The position numbers and the translations under genes were made by a program. This document shows positions 33,395 through 41,758 of a stretch of 41,831 nucleotides of DNA, piece by piece (position 1 is the first letter of the stretch; the number at the start of each line of letters is the position of its first letter). The DNA comes from an uncultured Eubacterium sp. (GTDB lineage Bacteria > Bacillota > Clostridia > Lachnospirales > Lachnospiraceae). The stretch spans positions 1 through 41,831 of the forward strand of contig CAMEJP010000013.1 in the NCBI GenBank assembly GCA_945920185.1. The letters run 5' to 3'. Below the pieces are notes generated by a model. That model worked only from the letters and a program-made list of their open reading frames with translations. It was not told the DNA's origin and made no database searches.

Positions 33395-34087
33395 TCATGT
33401 TCTTTTATATTTTAATTTTGTAAGTGCATCAAATGCCGCATGCTGCTGGGCGCCCTTTTTCGTTCCGCCCCTTCCCGTGCCTATAACCTGACCTGCAAGA
33501 AGAACCGCCATCTCAAAGGTCTTTTTATGGTCCGGTCCGCTTTCGCTTATAAGCTCATAGACAGGTGTATATTTGTAATCACGCTGGCATACTTCCTGCA
33601 ATATAGTCTTACTATCATAAAAGAGAGTTTTATTTTCTATGTCATTTAAAATATATTTGTGTATAAAATCTTTTGCATTAGTAAAACCACCATCAAGGAA
33701 AATGGCACCTATAACTGCTTCCATCGCGTCTGATGTCACAGAAGCCCTTCTTCTTCCACCGCTTCTGTCTTCACCGTGTCCTACATAAAGATATTCTCCA
33801 AGTCCTATCTCAGCCGCTGCCTGTGCAAGACTTTCCTCACACACAAGACTTGCTCTTAATCTTGACATATCTCCTTCCGACATAGTTTCGTTGTTTAAAT
33901 ATATAAATTCACTTGACACTACCTCCAAAACCGCATCGCCTAAAAATTCCAGACGTTCATTGCAGTACAATGCACCCTTCTGTCTTTCAAATGCGTATGA
34001 GCTATGTGTAAGGGCTTTTTTAATCAGTTCCTTGTCTTTAAAGGTATATCCTATTACTTTCTCGAGACTTGATATATTTGTGTTCAA
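33395..34087 (-). CDS. rnc: Ribonuclease III
   Basis: RNase III cuts double-stranded RNA, releasing pre-rRNAs and shaping mRNAs. The 230-residue product has the catalytic signature NERLEFLGDAVLE (43-55), the second acidic site in SDAMEAVIGAIFLDGG, and a C-terminal dsRNA-binding domain (about 155-228, ending with KKGAQQHAAFDALTKL). The start is taken as TTG (34085-34087), seven bases after AAAGGTGG; the long upstream open frame includes a hairpin between acpP and rnc and is unlikely to be translated. Confidence 0.96.
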   Translation of the reverse strand: MNTNISSLEKVIGYTFKDKELIKKALTHSSYAFERQKGALYCNERLEFLGDAVLEVVSSEFIYLNNETMSEGDMSRLRASLVCEESLAQAAAEIGLGEYLYVGHGEDRSGGRRRASVTSDAMEAVIGAIFLDGGFTNAKDFIHKYILNDIENKTLFYDSKTILQEVCQRDYKYTPVYELISESGPDHKKTFEMAVLLAGQVIGTGRGGTKKGAQQHAAFDALTKLKYKRT

Positions 34088-34125
34088 ATTCACACCACCT
34101 TTGACAGATACTCTTATGCTAACGA

Positions 34126-34160
34126 AAGACTGCCAGAAACACACAATAACTGGCAGTCTT
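34126..34160 (-). terminator. Hairpin between acpP and rnc, terminator or attenuator
   Basis: A perfect 11-bp stem, AAGACTGCCAG with CTGGCAGTCTT, around a 13-base loop, followed on the minus strand by TTCGTT. The T-tract is weak, so partial read-through into rnc-smc-ftsY is likely. It could also be an RNase III site. Confidence 0.6.
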
Positions 34161-34185
34161 AAAAAACATAATCCAAGTATAATTA

Positions 34186-34419
34186 TTAGTTATTCATTGC
34201 GCTTTTAATTTGCTCTACTGCGTCGCTTACCGTAACTATGCTTTCAGCAGCATCATTTGGAATTTCAATGTCGAACTCTTCCTCTATACCCATAATTATC
34301 TGGAATACGTCAAGAGAATCAGCTCCTAAATCATCCACAAATGTTGTGTCTAATGTAATGTCATCAGCCTCTACATTAAGCACCTCAGCAATAATTTTCT
34401 GCAACTTCTTAAATTCCAT
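34186..34419 (-). CDS. acpP: Acyl carrier protein
   Basis: AcpP carries growing fatty-acyl chains on a phosphopantetheine arm. The 77-residue acidic product has the attachment site DDLGADSLDVFQ with Ser35 and the usual four-helix pattern. The length is normal. It lies 18 bases after plsX, which takes acyl groups from acyl-ACP, so the pairing is functional. The hairpin after it should raise acpP over rnc, suiting the high demand for ACP. Confidence 0.97.
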   Translation of the reverse strand: MEFKKLQKIIAEVLNVEADDITLDTTFVDDLGADSLDVFQIIMGIEEEFDIEIPNDAAESIVTVSDAVEQIKSAMNN

Positions 34420-34437
34420 TTTAAATTTCTTCCTTTC

Positions 34438-35451
34438 CTACTCTTCGTTTAGAATAACTTCTTTAATCTTCTCGTTAATTCTCTGCTCCTTAAACCTGAT
34501 ACATTGAATTATTGAGTTAGAAACCTCTTTTGCCTTTGAACTTCCATGCGTCTTTACTACCAATCCGTTAAGACCTATAAGCGGAGCTCCTCCGTACTCA
34601 CTGGCGTCAAAGGATTTAAGTACCTTTTTTAAAGAAGGCTTTATCAGCATAGCTCCGATTTTGCTTACGAAAGAACTCATAAGTCCCTTCTTAATCTCAC
34701 TCACCAAAGCGGAGGCAGTACCTTCATAGAGCTTTAAAATAACATTTCCGACAAATGCTTCGCATACTATGACATCCGCATCTCCGTTAGGAATATCCCT
34801 GGCTTCGATACTTCCTATAAAATTGATGTCCGTACACGCTTTAAGCATAGGATATGTTTCCTTTACCAAAGCATTGCCCTTTTCTTCTTCTGCACCAATA
34901 TTTACAATGGCTACTTTTGGATTTTTTATTCCAATTACATTTTCCATATAAATGGAACCCATCTTGGCAAACTGAACAAGATGTGACGGTCTTGCATCTA
35001 CATTTGCCCCACAGTCAACAAGCAGAGAAACACCTTTTCTGGTAGGAATAAGCGGTGCTAACGGTGGTCTCTCAACACCTTTTATTCTTCCGGCAATAAG
35101 CTGACCGCCAACCAAAACGGCTCCTGTGCTTCCTGCAGATACAAATGCGTCCGCCTCGCCTTTCCTGACCATATTAAGACCAACCACAATGGAAGAATCC
35201 TTCTTGGTCCTTATAGCTATGACAGGTGGTTCTGCCGTTTCAATCACTTCAGTAGCATTGGCTACCTCAATCTGGCTCTCATTATATGTATATTCAGATA
35301 ATTCTCTTTTGATAATTTCCTCTTTACCAACAAGTATTACCTTCAAGCTACTCTGTTTTCCAATAGCGTCTACGGCACCTTTTATAATCTCTGAGGGGGC
35401 ATTGTCACCGCCCATGGCATCCACAACTACTGTAGTAACTAATTCACTCAT
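34438..35451 (-). CDS. plsX: Phosphate acyltransferase PlsX
   Basis: PlsX converts acyl-ACP to acyl-phosphate, the donor for PlsY. The 337-residue product has the family start VVVDAMGGDNAPSEIIKGA, AGSTGAVLVGGQLIAGRIKGVERPPLAP and the C-terminal YGGAPLIGLNGLVVKTHGSS. The length is normal. It starts at ATG with AAGGAGGTAGAAA upstream. It heads the transcript to acpP and probably to ftsY. No FapR-type operator is seen near its promoter. Confidence 0.98.
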   Translation of the reverse strand: MSELVTTVVVDAMGGDNAPSEIIKGAVDAIGKQSSLKVILVGKEEIIKRELSEYTYNESQIEVANATEVIETAEPPVIAIRTKKDSSIVVGLNMVRKGEADAFVSAGSTGAVLVGGQLIAGRIKGVERPPLAPLIPTRKGVSLLVDCGANVDARPSHLVQFAKMGSIYMENVIGIKNPKVAIVNIGAEEEKGNALVKETYPMLKACTDINFIGSIEARDIPNGDADVIVCEAFVGNVILKLYEGTASALVSEIKKGLMSSFVSKIGAMLIKPSLKKVLKSFDASEYGGAPLIGLNGLVVKTHGSSKAKEVSNSIIQCIRFKEQRINEKIKEVILNEE

Positions 35452-35478
35452 TTTCTACCTCCTTGTCGCTATAAGGAT

Positions 35479-35507
35479 AATATACTAAATTATTTTCCAT
35501 AAATCAA
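35479..35507 (-). promoter_or_regulatory. Promoter of plsX-acpP
   Basis: Minus strand TTGATT (35502-35507), 17 bases, TATATT (35479-35484). Confidence 0.55.
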
Positions 35508-35561
35508 CTATAATTTTTGGAAGGACTGTAAAATTATGTTCCGCACTCAATATATTATACG

Positions 35562-35593
35562 CAAAAGACCTGCCGGCAAACGCCAACAGGTCT
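35562..35593 (-). terminator. Terminator of yceD-rpmF
   Basis: AGACCTG (35566-35572) and CAGGTCT (35587-35593) pair, with an inner GGC/GCC past a 2x2 internal loop; on the minus strand TTTTGC follows. Confidence 0.75.
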
Positions 35594-35605
35594 GATTTAC
35601 TCTAA

Positions 35606-35785
35606 TTACTCAACAGTAACGATTTCTTTTTTGTTGTATGCTCCACAAGCCTTGCATACTCTGTGAGGCATCATTAAAGCACCACACTTGCTACACTTAA
35701 CAAGATTTGGAGCGCTCATCTTCCATGTTGCTCTTCTCTTATCTCTTCTAGCCTTTGAGCTTTTATTCTTTGGACAAATTGACAT
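35606..35785 (-). CDS. rpmF: 50S ribosomal protein L32 (bL32)
   Basis: The 59-residue basic product begins MSICPKNKSSKARRDKRRA and has two CxxC pairs (CSKCG, CKACG) forming the zinc ribbon of the zinc-bound bL32 type. The start is the ATG at 35785, with AAGGAGGTG seven bases upstream; the GTG two codons earlier is part of the yceD-rpmF junction. It follows yceD by two bases, an arrangement conserved across bacteria. Confidence 0.98.
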   Translation of the reverse strand: MSICPKNKSSKARRDKRRATWKMSAPNLVKCSKCGALMMPHRVCKACGAYNKKEIVTVE

Positions 35786-35787
35786 AG

Positions 35788-36318
35788 TCACACCTCCTTA
35801 AAGTTCTTGAAAATATCTCGGATAACTGACATTCTTGGGTCCATAGCATCATCAAAATCGCAGCTACAGGTCGCCTCATTGAGATTAGTTCCGCACCTGT
35901 TGCAAATCCCTTTGCAATCTTCCTTGCACAGGGTCTTCATAGGCAGATTAACCAAAATCTCACCATAAACCAATCGGTCTATGTCAAGGTTATACCCATC
36001 GATATAATCTTTTTCATCTAGTTGTTCTATCCTGTCCTGCTCGCTCTCGTCCAAATCAACCTCTTTGGCAATCTCAAACTCAAGCGGTGTCACCACGTCT
36101 GCAAGACATCTATCACAGGGAATAATCAGCGATAACCTGACAAATGCGCTAAGTTCAAGCTTTCTGCCGCCTATGTTGCGTACAGTAAGTTCAAACGGAT
36201 GTTTGTCAATTATCTTATAAGAACCCAGCCGGCATGTAAATTCATCAATCTCCAAACCTGCTTCATAGCTCTTAGCCTTACCTTCTAAGGACAAAACCTC
36301 TGTTAAATTAATAAGCAT
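35788..36318 (-). CDS. yceD: YceD/DUF177 family protein, 23S rRNA accumulation
   Basis: YceD homologues are needed for normal 23S rRNA levels and are nearly always before rpmF. The 176-residue product shows the Cys-rich core CDRCLADVVTPLEFEI and, near the C-terminus, LCKEDCKGICNRCGTNLNEATCSC, a probable metal site. The length is normal. It has a perfect consensus promoter just upstream and two bases to rpmF. The rRNA role is known from Gram-negative and plant homologues; it is assumed here. Confidence 0.93.
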   Translation of the reverse strand: MLINLTEVLSLEGKAKSYEAGLEIDEFTCRLGSYKIIDKHPFELTVRNIGGRKLELSAFVRLSLIIPCDRCLADVVTPLEFEIAKEVDLDESEQDRIEQLDEKDYIDGYNLDIDRLVYGEILVNLPMKTLCKEDCKGICNRCGTNLNEATCSCDFDDAMDPRMSVIRDIFKNFKEV

Positions 36319-36346
36319 ATGATTGTCTCCAATTCACACTTTTCCT

Positions 36347-36375
36347 ATTATAATCACACTGACGGAATTTGTCAA
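36347..36375 (-). promoter_or_regulatory. Consensus sigma-A promoter of yceD-rpmF
   Basis: Minus strand TTGACA (36370-36375), 17 bases, TATAAT (36347-36352): a perfect match. It lies within 11 bases of the ackA stop, so any ackA terminator would have to overlap it; no hairpin is seen. Confidence 0.85.
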
Positions 36376-36385
36376 CATTTTTTTA

Positions 36386-37582
36386 TTATTTTATTAACGC
36401 AAGTGTCTCCTGTGCAATAGCAAGCTCTTCATTTGTTGGAATAACCATAAGTTTTACCTTAGATGAAGGTGTAGAGATAACTACCTCTTTACCTCTTATA
36501 GCGTTAGCCTCGTCGTCAATCTCAGCCCCAAGGTATCCGAGATAAGATACGATAAGCTTTCTCATGTTCTTGTCATTTTCGCCAAGACCTGCCGTGAAGC
36601 ATATACCGTCAACGCCGTTCATGGCTGCCGTATAAGCACCGATATATTTTGCCACTCTGTAAGCAAATGCTTCAAGTGTATCCTTTGCAAGCTGGTTGCC
36701 TTCGTTCATGGCTGCCTCAAGGTCTCTGAAATCGCTTGAAATGCCACCTGACATACCGTACACACCTGACTTTTTGTTGAGCACATTGAGCATCTCGCTG
36801 AGAGTCAGTCCTTCTTTATTTGCAACAAACTCAACAACAGCAGGGTCAATATCACCTGATCTTGTTCCCATAATAAGTCCTTCAAGAGGTGTAAGTCCCA
36901 TAGATGTATCTACACATTTGCCGTTTACGACTGCAGATACGGAAGCACCGTTTCCTAAATGACATACAATAACTTTTGAGTTATCAGGGTCAAGGTTACC
37001 TACCTCGTATGCTCTCTTTGATACGAAGCTGTGGCTTGTGCCGTGGAAACCATATCTTCTTACGCCATACTTCTCATAGTACTCGCGAGGAATTGCATAA
37101 AGATATGCCTTTGGAGGCATTGTCTGATGAAATGCCGTATCAAATACTGCCACATGAGGAACATTAGGCATAGCTGCCTGACATGCCTCAATACCGATAA
37201 GATTTGCAGGCATATGAAGAGGTCCTAAATCAAAACTATCTTTTACAAATTTCTTTAATTCATCATCTACTACGACAGAAGCTGAATATTTCTGTCCTCC
37301 GTGAAGTACACGGTGACCTACTGCAGAAATCTCATCCGTGCTTTTGATAACGCCATATGTAGCATCCTGAAGTGCTGAAAGTACACGCGATACAGCTACA
37401 TCATGGTTAGGCATAGGCTGATCTATAACGTACTCTCCCTTTTCGTCAGACTTCTGTGTGAGTTTAGAACCGTCGATACCGATACGCTCGCAAAGACCTT
37501 TTGCAAGAACGCTGTCATTTTCCATATCGATAAGCTGGTACTTAAGTGATGAACTGCCACAATTTATAACTAAGATTTTCAT
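36386..37582 (-). CDS. ackA: Acetate kinase
   Basis: AckA makes ATP and acetate from acetyl-phosphate, the main ATP-yielding end step of fermentation. The 398-residue product shows VINCGSSSLKYQL (4-16), GHRVLHGGQKYS, FDTAFHQTMPPKAYLYAIPREYYEKYGVRRYG in part, and HLGNGASVSAV and GTRSGDIDP motifs of the ASKHA fold. The length is normal. It lies 20 bases after pta, in the usual order pta-ackA, with a good ribosome site (AGGAGGAATA). Confidence 0.98.
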   Translation of the reverse strand: MKILVINCGSSSLKYQLIDMENDSVLAKGLCERIGIDGSKLTQKSDEKGEYVIDQPMPNHDVAVSRVLSALQDATYGVIKSTDEISAVGHRVLHGGQKYSASVVVDDELKKFVKDSFDLGPLHMPANLIGIEACQAAMPNVPHVAVFDTAFHQTMPPKAYLYAIPREYYEKYGVRRYGFHGTSHSFVSKRAYEVGNLDPDNSKVIVCHLGNGASVSAVVNGKCVDTSMGLTPLEGLIMGTRSGDIDPAVVEFVANKEGLTLSEMLNVLNKKSGVYGMSGGISSDFRDLEAAMNEGNQLAKDTLEAFAYRVAKYIGAYTAAMNGVDGICFTAGLGENDKNMRKLIVSYLGYLGAEIDDEANAIRGKEVVISTPSSKVKLMVIPTNEELAIAQETLALIK

Positions 37583-37602
37583 TTTTCCTATATTCCTCCT
37601 GA

Positions 37603-38598
37603 TTATTTTGCCTGTGCCTGAACGGCAGTAATAGCAACAACGCCTACGATATCATCAGCAAAGCAGCCTCTTGAAAGGTCGTTTACAGGCATTGAAAGAC
37701 CCTGTAATACAGGACCGTAAGCGCCTGCCTTGGCAAGTCTCTGAACAAGCTTGTAACCGATGTTACCTGCTTCAAGGCTTGGGAATACAAGTGTGTTTGC
37801 ATGTCCTGCAACCTTGCTGCCAGGTGCCTTAGCCTCACCTACACTTGGAACAAGTGCAGCGTCAAGCTGTAACTCTCCGTCAAGTGCCAGCTCAGGGAAC
37901 TTCTCCTTTGCAATTCTTGTAGCTTCCTGAACCTTTGTAACATCATCATGCTTTGCACTTCCCATTGATGAATATGAAAGCATTGCAACCTTTGGCTCAG
38001 CTCCAACCAGCATCTTGAATGACTCTGCTGAAAGACCTGCTATCTCTGCAAGCTTCTCTGCATCCAAATCCGTATTAACGGCACAGTCTGCAAATACGAA
38101 AAGTCCGTTCTCGCCGCAGTCGCAGTTAGGAACTTCCATAAGGAAGAAACCTGAAACGCTGCTTATACCCGGCTTTGTCTTTAAAAGCTGAAGTGCCGGA
38201 CGTATTGTATTTCCTGTTGAATGGCATGCGCCTGAAACAGCTCCGTCTGCATCTCCACACTTACACATAAGGCATGCGTAATACATATAGTCTTTTTCCA
38301 TCTGCTCTTTTGCCATTTCAGGTGTAACACCCTTCTTGCTTCTGAGTTCTACAAACTTATCAATATATTTCTGCTTGTTAGGGTCATTGAATGGGTCAAC
38401 AATCTTTGCTCCCGTTATATCAAAGCCCTCACTGTTCTTAGCGATTTCTTCAGGTGTACCAATGATTATAAGATTGGCAATACCCTCCTTCAAAATCTTC
38501 TCAGCAGCCTCAAATGTTCTCTTATCCATTGATTCTGGTAAAACAATAGTTTTCTTGTCGGCCTTAGCTCTAGCCATAATCTCGTCAATAAATGCCAT
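37603..38598 (-). CDS. pta: Phosphate acetyltransferase
   Basis: Pta turns acetyl-CoA and phosphate into acetyl-phosphate and CoA, feeding AckA. The 331-residue product is the short, single-domain form of Gram-positives and shows KTIVLPESMDKRTFEAAEKI, GDADGAVSGACHSTGNTIRPALQ, the SYSSMGSAKHDDV segment and the C-terminal GPVLQGLSMPVNDLSRG. AAGGAGGAGTC precedes the ATG. Its promoter carries a perfect 16-bp palindrome at the -35. Confidence 0.98.
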   Translation of the reverse strand: MAFIDEIMARAKADKKTIVLPESMDKRTFEAAEKILKEGIANLIIIGTPEEIAKNSEGFDITGAKIVDPFNDPNKQKYIDKFVELRSKKGVTPEMAKEQMEKDYMYYACLMCKCGDADGAVSGACHSTGNTIRPALQLLKTKPGISSVSGFFLMEVPNCDCGENGLFVFADCAVNTDLDAEKLAEIAGLSAESFKMLVGAEPKVAMLSYSSMGSAKHDDVTKVQEATRIAKEKFPELALDGELQLDAALVPSVGEAKAPGSKVAGHANTLVFPSLEAGNIGYKLVQRLAKAGAYGPVLQGLSMPVNDLSRGCFADDIVGVVAITAVQAQAK

Positions 38599-38634
38599 GT
38601 TCTTGACTCCTCCTTGGTTTTGTTATAATACATA

Positions 38635-38663
38635 ATTATACTCCAACAATTTCTTGTATACAA
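38635..38663 (-). promoter_or_regulatory. Promoter of pta-ackA
   Basis: Minus strand TTGTAT (38658-38663), 17 bases, TATAAT (38635-38640). Confidence 0.65.
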
Positions 38664-38666
38664 GAA
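38651..38666. promoter_or_regulatory. Perfect 16-bp palindrome over the pta -35, candidate operator
   Basis: TTCTTGTATACAAGAA is fully self-complementary and contains the whole -35 hexamer of pta-ackA. GntR-type regulators often bind sites with GTATAC centres, but the binder here is unknown. Confidence 0.55.
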
Positions 38667-38692
38667 TAAATTTGAAAAACTTGGATTTTTTC

Positions 38693-38721
38693 TTGACGAA
38701 GCCTGTATTTATTTCTATACT
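38693..38721 (+). promoter_or_regulatory. Promoter of tmcAL
   Basis: TTGACG (38693-38698), 17 bases, TATACT (38716-38721); the leader is about 76 bases. It diverges from pta-ackA with 29 bases between the two -35 boxes. Confidence 0.6.
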
Positions 38722-38803
38722 TAAAAATGCTAAAAGACACTTAAACTGTTAATAATACGGATAAAAGTATGATTTTCATAAATGAAAGAAAGAGTGATAA
38801 AAT

Positions 38804-40039
38804 ATGCGTGCAGCAGGTATAATAACAGAATACAATCCGTTCCATAACGGTCACATGCATCACATAAGAGAAGCACTGCGATTAAGCGAATGCGACTGTC
38901 TTATATGCGTTATGAGCGGTAATTTTGTACAGCGCGGCGAGCCTGCCATATTTGACAAATTCCTGCGTGCCGGCACCGCTCTTTCATGCGGCGTTAATAT
39001 CGTCGTTGAACTTCCTGTCAGATTTTCCGTATCAAGCGGCGAGAACTTTGCAAAGGGTGCCGTGGACATTCTGAGCGTTTTAAATGCAGACACTTTAGTC
39101 TTTGGCAGTGAATTTGCCGACCCCCACTCTTTTTCTGTTATGAAAAATATCGCACGGCTTCTGTCAGATGAGCCTGATGAATATAAATCATTTCTTCGCG
39201 AAGAATTAAGCCGCGGAAGCAGTTTCCCAAAGGCAAGGGAATATGCCCTCACAAGGTACTTTTCAATTCATAATGATGCAACAGACTCAAAAACAATGTC
39301 AAAAATTTTAAAGAGTCCTAACTGCATACTGTCAATCGAATATATGAAAGCCGTCAAAAAATCCAACTGTGGCATAAAGCCTATGGCTGTTCAGAGAACC
39401 CTTGACAACTACAATGACATCTCCATCACGGAATATGCTTCTGCCACCGCTTTAAGACATGCCATAAGGGAAGGAAAAGACATATCTTCACTCCTCTCTC
39501 CTGACATAACAGATGCCATGTCTGAGTTTGGCAGACTCTATCCGATATTTGCACAGGATATGACACACCTTCTCAATTACAGACTGGCAACACTTATAAA
39601 TGAAAGTATACCTCTTGATGCTTTTCTTGACATTGACACAAAGCTTGCCAACAGAATTGTACGCAATTTTACGGGAACTTTATCTTTCGAGGAGCTTATA
39701 TATTCCCTTAAAACCAAGGATGTGACATACGCAAAGATTTCAAGAGCACTTACACACATTCTGTTAGGCATCAGAAATGATATACCGGATGAATGCGGAT
39801 ATATAAGGCTTCTCGGTCTTGACAGCACAGGCAGGAAATATCTGAATAACATAAAAAAATCCACAAGCATACCTATAATCACCAAAACAGCCGATGCCGC
39901 AAGGGTCTTAGATAGCTCATGGATTAAAACATTTTCACAGGATATATTCGCTTCCGATATTTACAATCAGCTTCTTTTTACAAAATACGGCATCGCACAA
40001 AAAAGTGATTATAAAACTTCTCCAATCATAAAATTTTAA
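38804..40039 (+). CDS. tmcAL: tRNA(Met) cytidine acetate ligase TmcAL
   Basis: TmcAL activates acetate with ATP and forms N4-acetylcytidine at the wobble position of elongator tRNA-Met. The 411-residue product has the nucleotidyltransferase start IITEYNPFHNGHMHHI (6-21) with the HxGH-type motif HNGH, then CVMSGNFVQRGEPAIFDKF and the adjoining VELPVRFSVSSGENFAKGAV. The length is normal. It stands next to, and divergent from, the acetate genes pta-ackA; since TmcAL consumes acetate, the linkage makes sense, but cause is not shown. The ribosome site is GAGTGAT, weak. Confidence 0.96.
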   Translation: MRAAGIITEYNPFHNGHMHHIREALRLSECDCLICVMSGNFVQRGEPAIFDKFLRAGTALSCGVNIVVELPVRFSVSSGENFAKGAVDILSVLNADTLVFGSEFADPHSFSVMKNIARLLSDEPDEYKSFLREELSRGSSFPKAREYALTRYFSIHNDATDSKTMSKILKSPNCILSIEYMKAVKKSNCGIKPMAVQRTLDNYNDISITEYASATALRHAIREGKDISSLLSPDITDAMSEFGRLYPIFAQDMTHLLNYRLATLINESIPLDAFLDIDTKLANRIVRNFTGTLSFEELIYSLKTKDVTYAKISRALTHILLGIRNDIPDECGYIRLLGLDSTGRKYLNNIKKSTSIPIITKTADAARVLDSSWIKTFSQDIFASDIYNQLLFTKYGIAQKSDYKTSPIIKF

Positions 40040-40042
40040 AAT

Positions 40043-40070
40043 ACCGTCATTCGCTTTAAAACGGTTTTTT
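40043..40070 (+). terminator. Weak terminator after tmcAL
   Basis: ACCGT (40043-40047) pairs with ACGGT (40061-40065) around a 13-base loop, then six Ts. The stem is short. It runs up to the stop of the converging UPF0210 gene. Confidence 0.45.
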
Positions 40071-41433
40071 AATTTTTAAAGCTGTGGATTGGAGCAGGGA
40101 TTCTTCCTCCTCTGTTTACAAATGCCTCACAGTCAAATTTGTTTACAGCCATTACAGGAGCGTGACCTAACAATCCTCCAAATTCAACATTGTCTCCCAC
40201 TTCTTTTCCATATACCGGGATGATTCTTACAGCGGTAGTCTTCTGATTAACCATACCTATGGCAGCTTCATCGGCAATGATACCTGAAATCGTTGAAGCT
40301 TTTGTATCTCCCGGTATGGCTATCATATCAAGTCCGACAGAGCATACACATGTCATAGCCTCAAGTTTTTCAATATTGAGTGCTCCATCGCACACTGCGT
40401 CTATCATGCCCTGATCTTCACTTACGGGAATAAATGCACCGCTCAATCCTCCCACATAAGAGGATGCCATAACTCCGCCCTTCTTTACCTGGTCATTAAG
40501 AAGTGCCAGAGCTGCCGTTGTTCCGGGAGCACCTGCTCTTTCAAGTCCTATTTCTTCCAAAATCTCAGCAACAGAATCACCTACTGCCGGCGTAGGTGCA
40601 AGTGAAAGGTCGATTATACCAAACGGTATTCCCATTCTTTTTGAAGCCTCAAGAGCCACAAGCTGACCTACTCTTGTTATCTTAAAGGCAGTCTTCTTGA
40701 TTGTCTCACAAAGCTCGCCGAAATCCTTCCCTCTCACCTTGGTAAGTGCATACTTTACAACGCCCGGTCCGCTTACACCCACGTTTATGACTGCATCCGG
40801 CTCAGATACTCCGTGAAATGCTCCTGCCATAAACGGATTGTCATCAGGAGCATTGCAGAGTACCACAAGCTTTGCACATCCAAGCGAATCGTTATCCTTT
40901 GTAATCTCTGCCGTTTCTTTTATTACCTCGCCCATAAGCTTTACTGCATCCATATTGATGCCGGTCTTGGTGGAACCTACATTTACCGAACTGCATATAA
41001 CATCCGTTTCAGCCAATGCTTCAGGTATGGAACGTATCAGAAGCTCATCGCTTGAGGTCATGCCCTTTGACACTATTGCCGAATATCCGCCGATAAAATT
41101 CACACCGACAGCTTTTCCTGCCCTGTCAAGCGTCTTTGCTATTGATACATAATCCTTAGGAGTCTTACATGCAGAAGCTCCGATTATTGAAACAGGTGTA
41201 ACAGATATTCTTTTATTTACTATAGGAATACCAAAATCTCTTTCTATTTCCTTTCCGGTAGACACGAGATTCTTTGCTACTCTCGTAATTTTTTCATATA
41301 TTTTTTCATTCAGCCTGTCAAGGTCGGAATCGCAACAGTCAAGCAGGCTTATGCCGAGAGTGATTGTACGCACGTCAAGATTTTCCTGCTCTATCATTTT
41401 ATTGGTTTCACTTACTTCAAATATGTTAATCAT
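40069..41433 (-). CDS. UPF0210/DUF711 (PFL-like) family protein
   Basis: A conserved family of unknown activity, structurally related to glycyl-radical-type barrels but without known chemistry. The 454-residue product begins with the family pattern ([28 protein letters not shown]), followed by [30 protein letters not shown], the [21 protein letters not shown] segment and [21 protein letters not shown]. The length is typical. It starts 21 bases after an ACT-domain gene, a pair found together in many Firmicutes and archaea. The ribosome site is GAACGGAG. No function is claimed. Confidence 0.92.
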   Translation of the reverse strand: MINIFEVSETNKMIEQENLDVRTITLGISLLDCCDSDLDRLNEKIYEKITRVAKNLVSTGKEIERDFGIPIVNKRISVTPVSIIGASACKTPKDYVSIAKTLDRAGKAVGVNFIGGYSAIVSKGMTSSDELLIRSIPEALAETDVICSSVNVGSTKTGINMDAVKLMGEVIKETAEITKDNDSLGCAKLVVLCNAPDDNPFMAGAFHGVSEPDAVINVGVSGPGVVKYALTKVRGKDFGELCETIKKTAFKITRVGQLVALEASKRMGIPFGIIDLSLAPTPAVGDSVAEILEEIGLERAGAPGTTAALALLNDQVKKGGVMASSYVGGLSGAFIPVSEDQGMIDAVCDGALNIEKLEAMTCVCSVGLDMIAIPGDTKASTISGIIADEAAIGMVNQKTTAVRIIPVYGKEVGDNVEFGGLLGHAPVMAVNKFDCEAFVNRGGRIPAPIHSFKN

Positions 41434-41454
41434 GTCAATCTCCGTTCTAAAGCA

Positions 41455-41727
41455 CTAAATTCTATGCATCTTGTTAAAAATGTCCTCATGCTGGCACTTT
41501 ATGACAACACCTATCTCCTCGCCAAGCTTATCAAGCTCGTCAACAATATCCGCCATTGATTTTGACGCATTATTGAGGTCTACAATCATCATCATATTAA
41601 AGAAATCTGATACAATGGTCTGAGATATGTCAAGAATATTTATGTTATTATTAGCAAGATATGTACACACCTTCGCAATAATTCCTACTGTATCCCTTCC
41701 GACAACCGTAATAATAGTTTTTTTCAT
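41455..41727 (-). CDS. ACT-domain protein (UPF0237)
   Basis: The 90-residue product is a single ACT domain of the GcvR-like UPF0237 family (MKKTIITVVGRDTVGIIAKV, then NNINILDISQTIVSDFF and MMMIVDLNN). ACT domains usually bind amino acids and control a partner; the partner here is most likely the UPF0210 protein encoded next. No DNA-binding or catalytic domain is attached. GGAGG lies before the ATG, and the preceding truncated gene ends 31 bases upstream, so it may be part of a longer operon. Confidence 0.94.
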   Translation of the reverse strand: MKKTIITVVGRDTVGIIAKVCTYLANNNINILDISQTIVSDFFNMMMIVDLNNASKSMADIVDELDKLGEEIGVVIKCQHEDIFNKMHRI

Positions 41728-41758
41728 AAGCTTTCTCTCTTTCCTCCATTTTCATTTT

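Noticed and set aside
35452-35605. FapR operator before plsX
   Set aside because: No sequence near TTAGTACCTAGTCTAA; only an ordinary promoter and the rpmF terminator are present.
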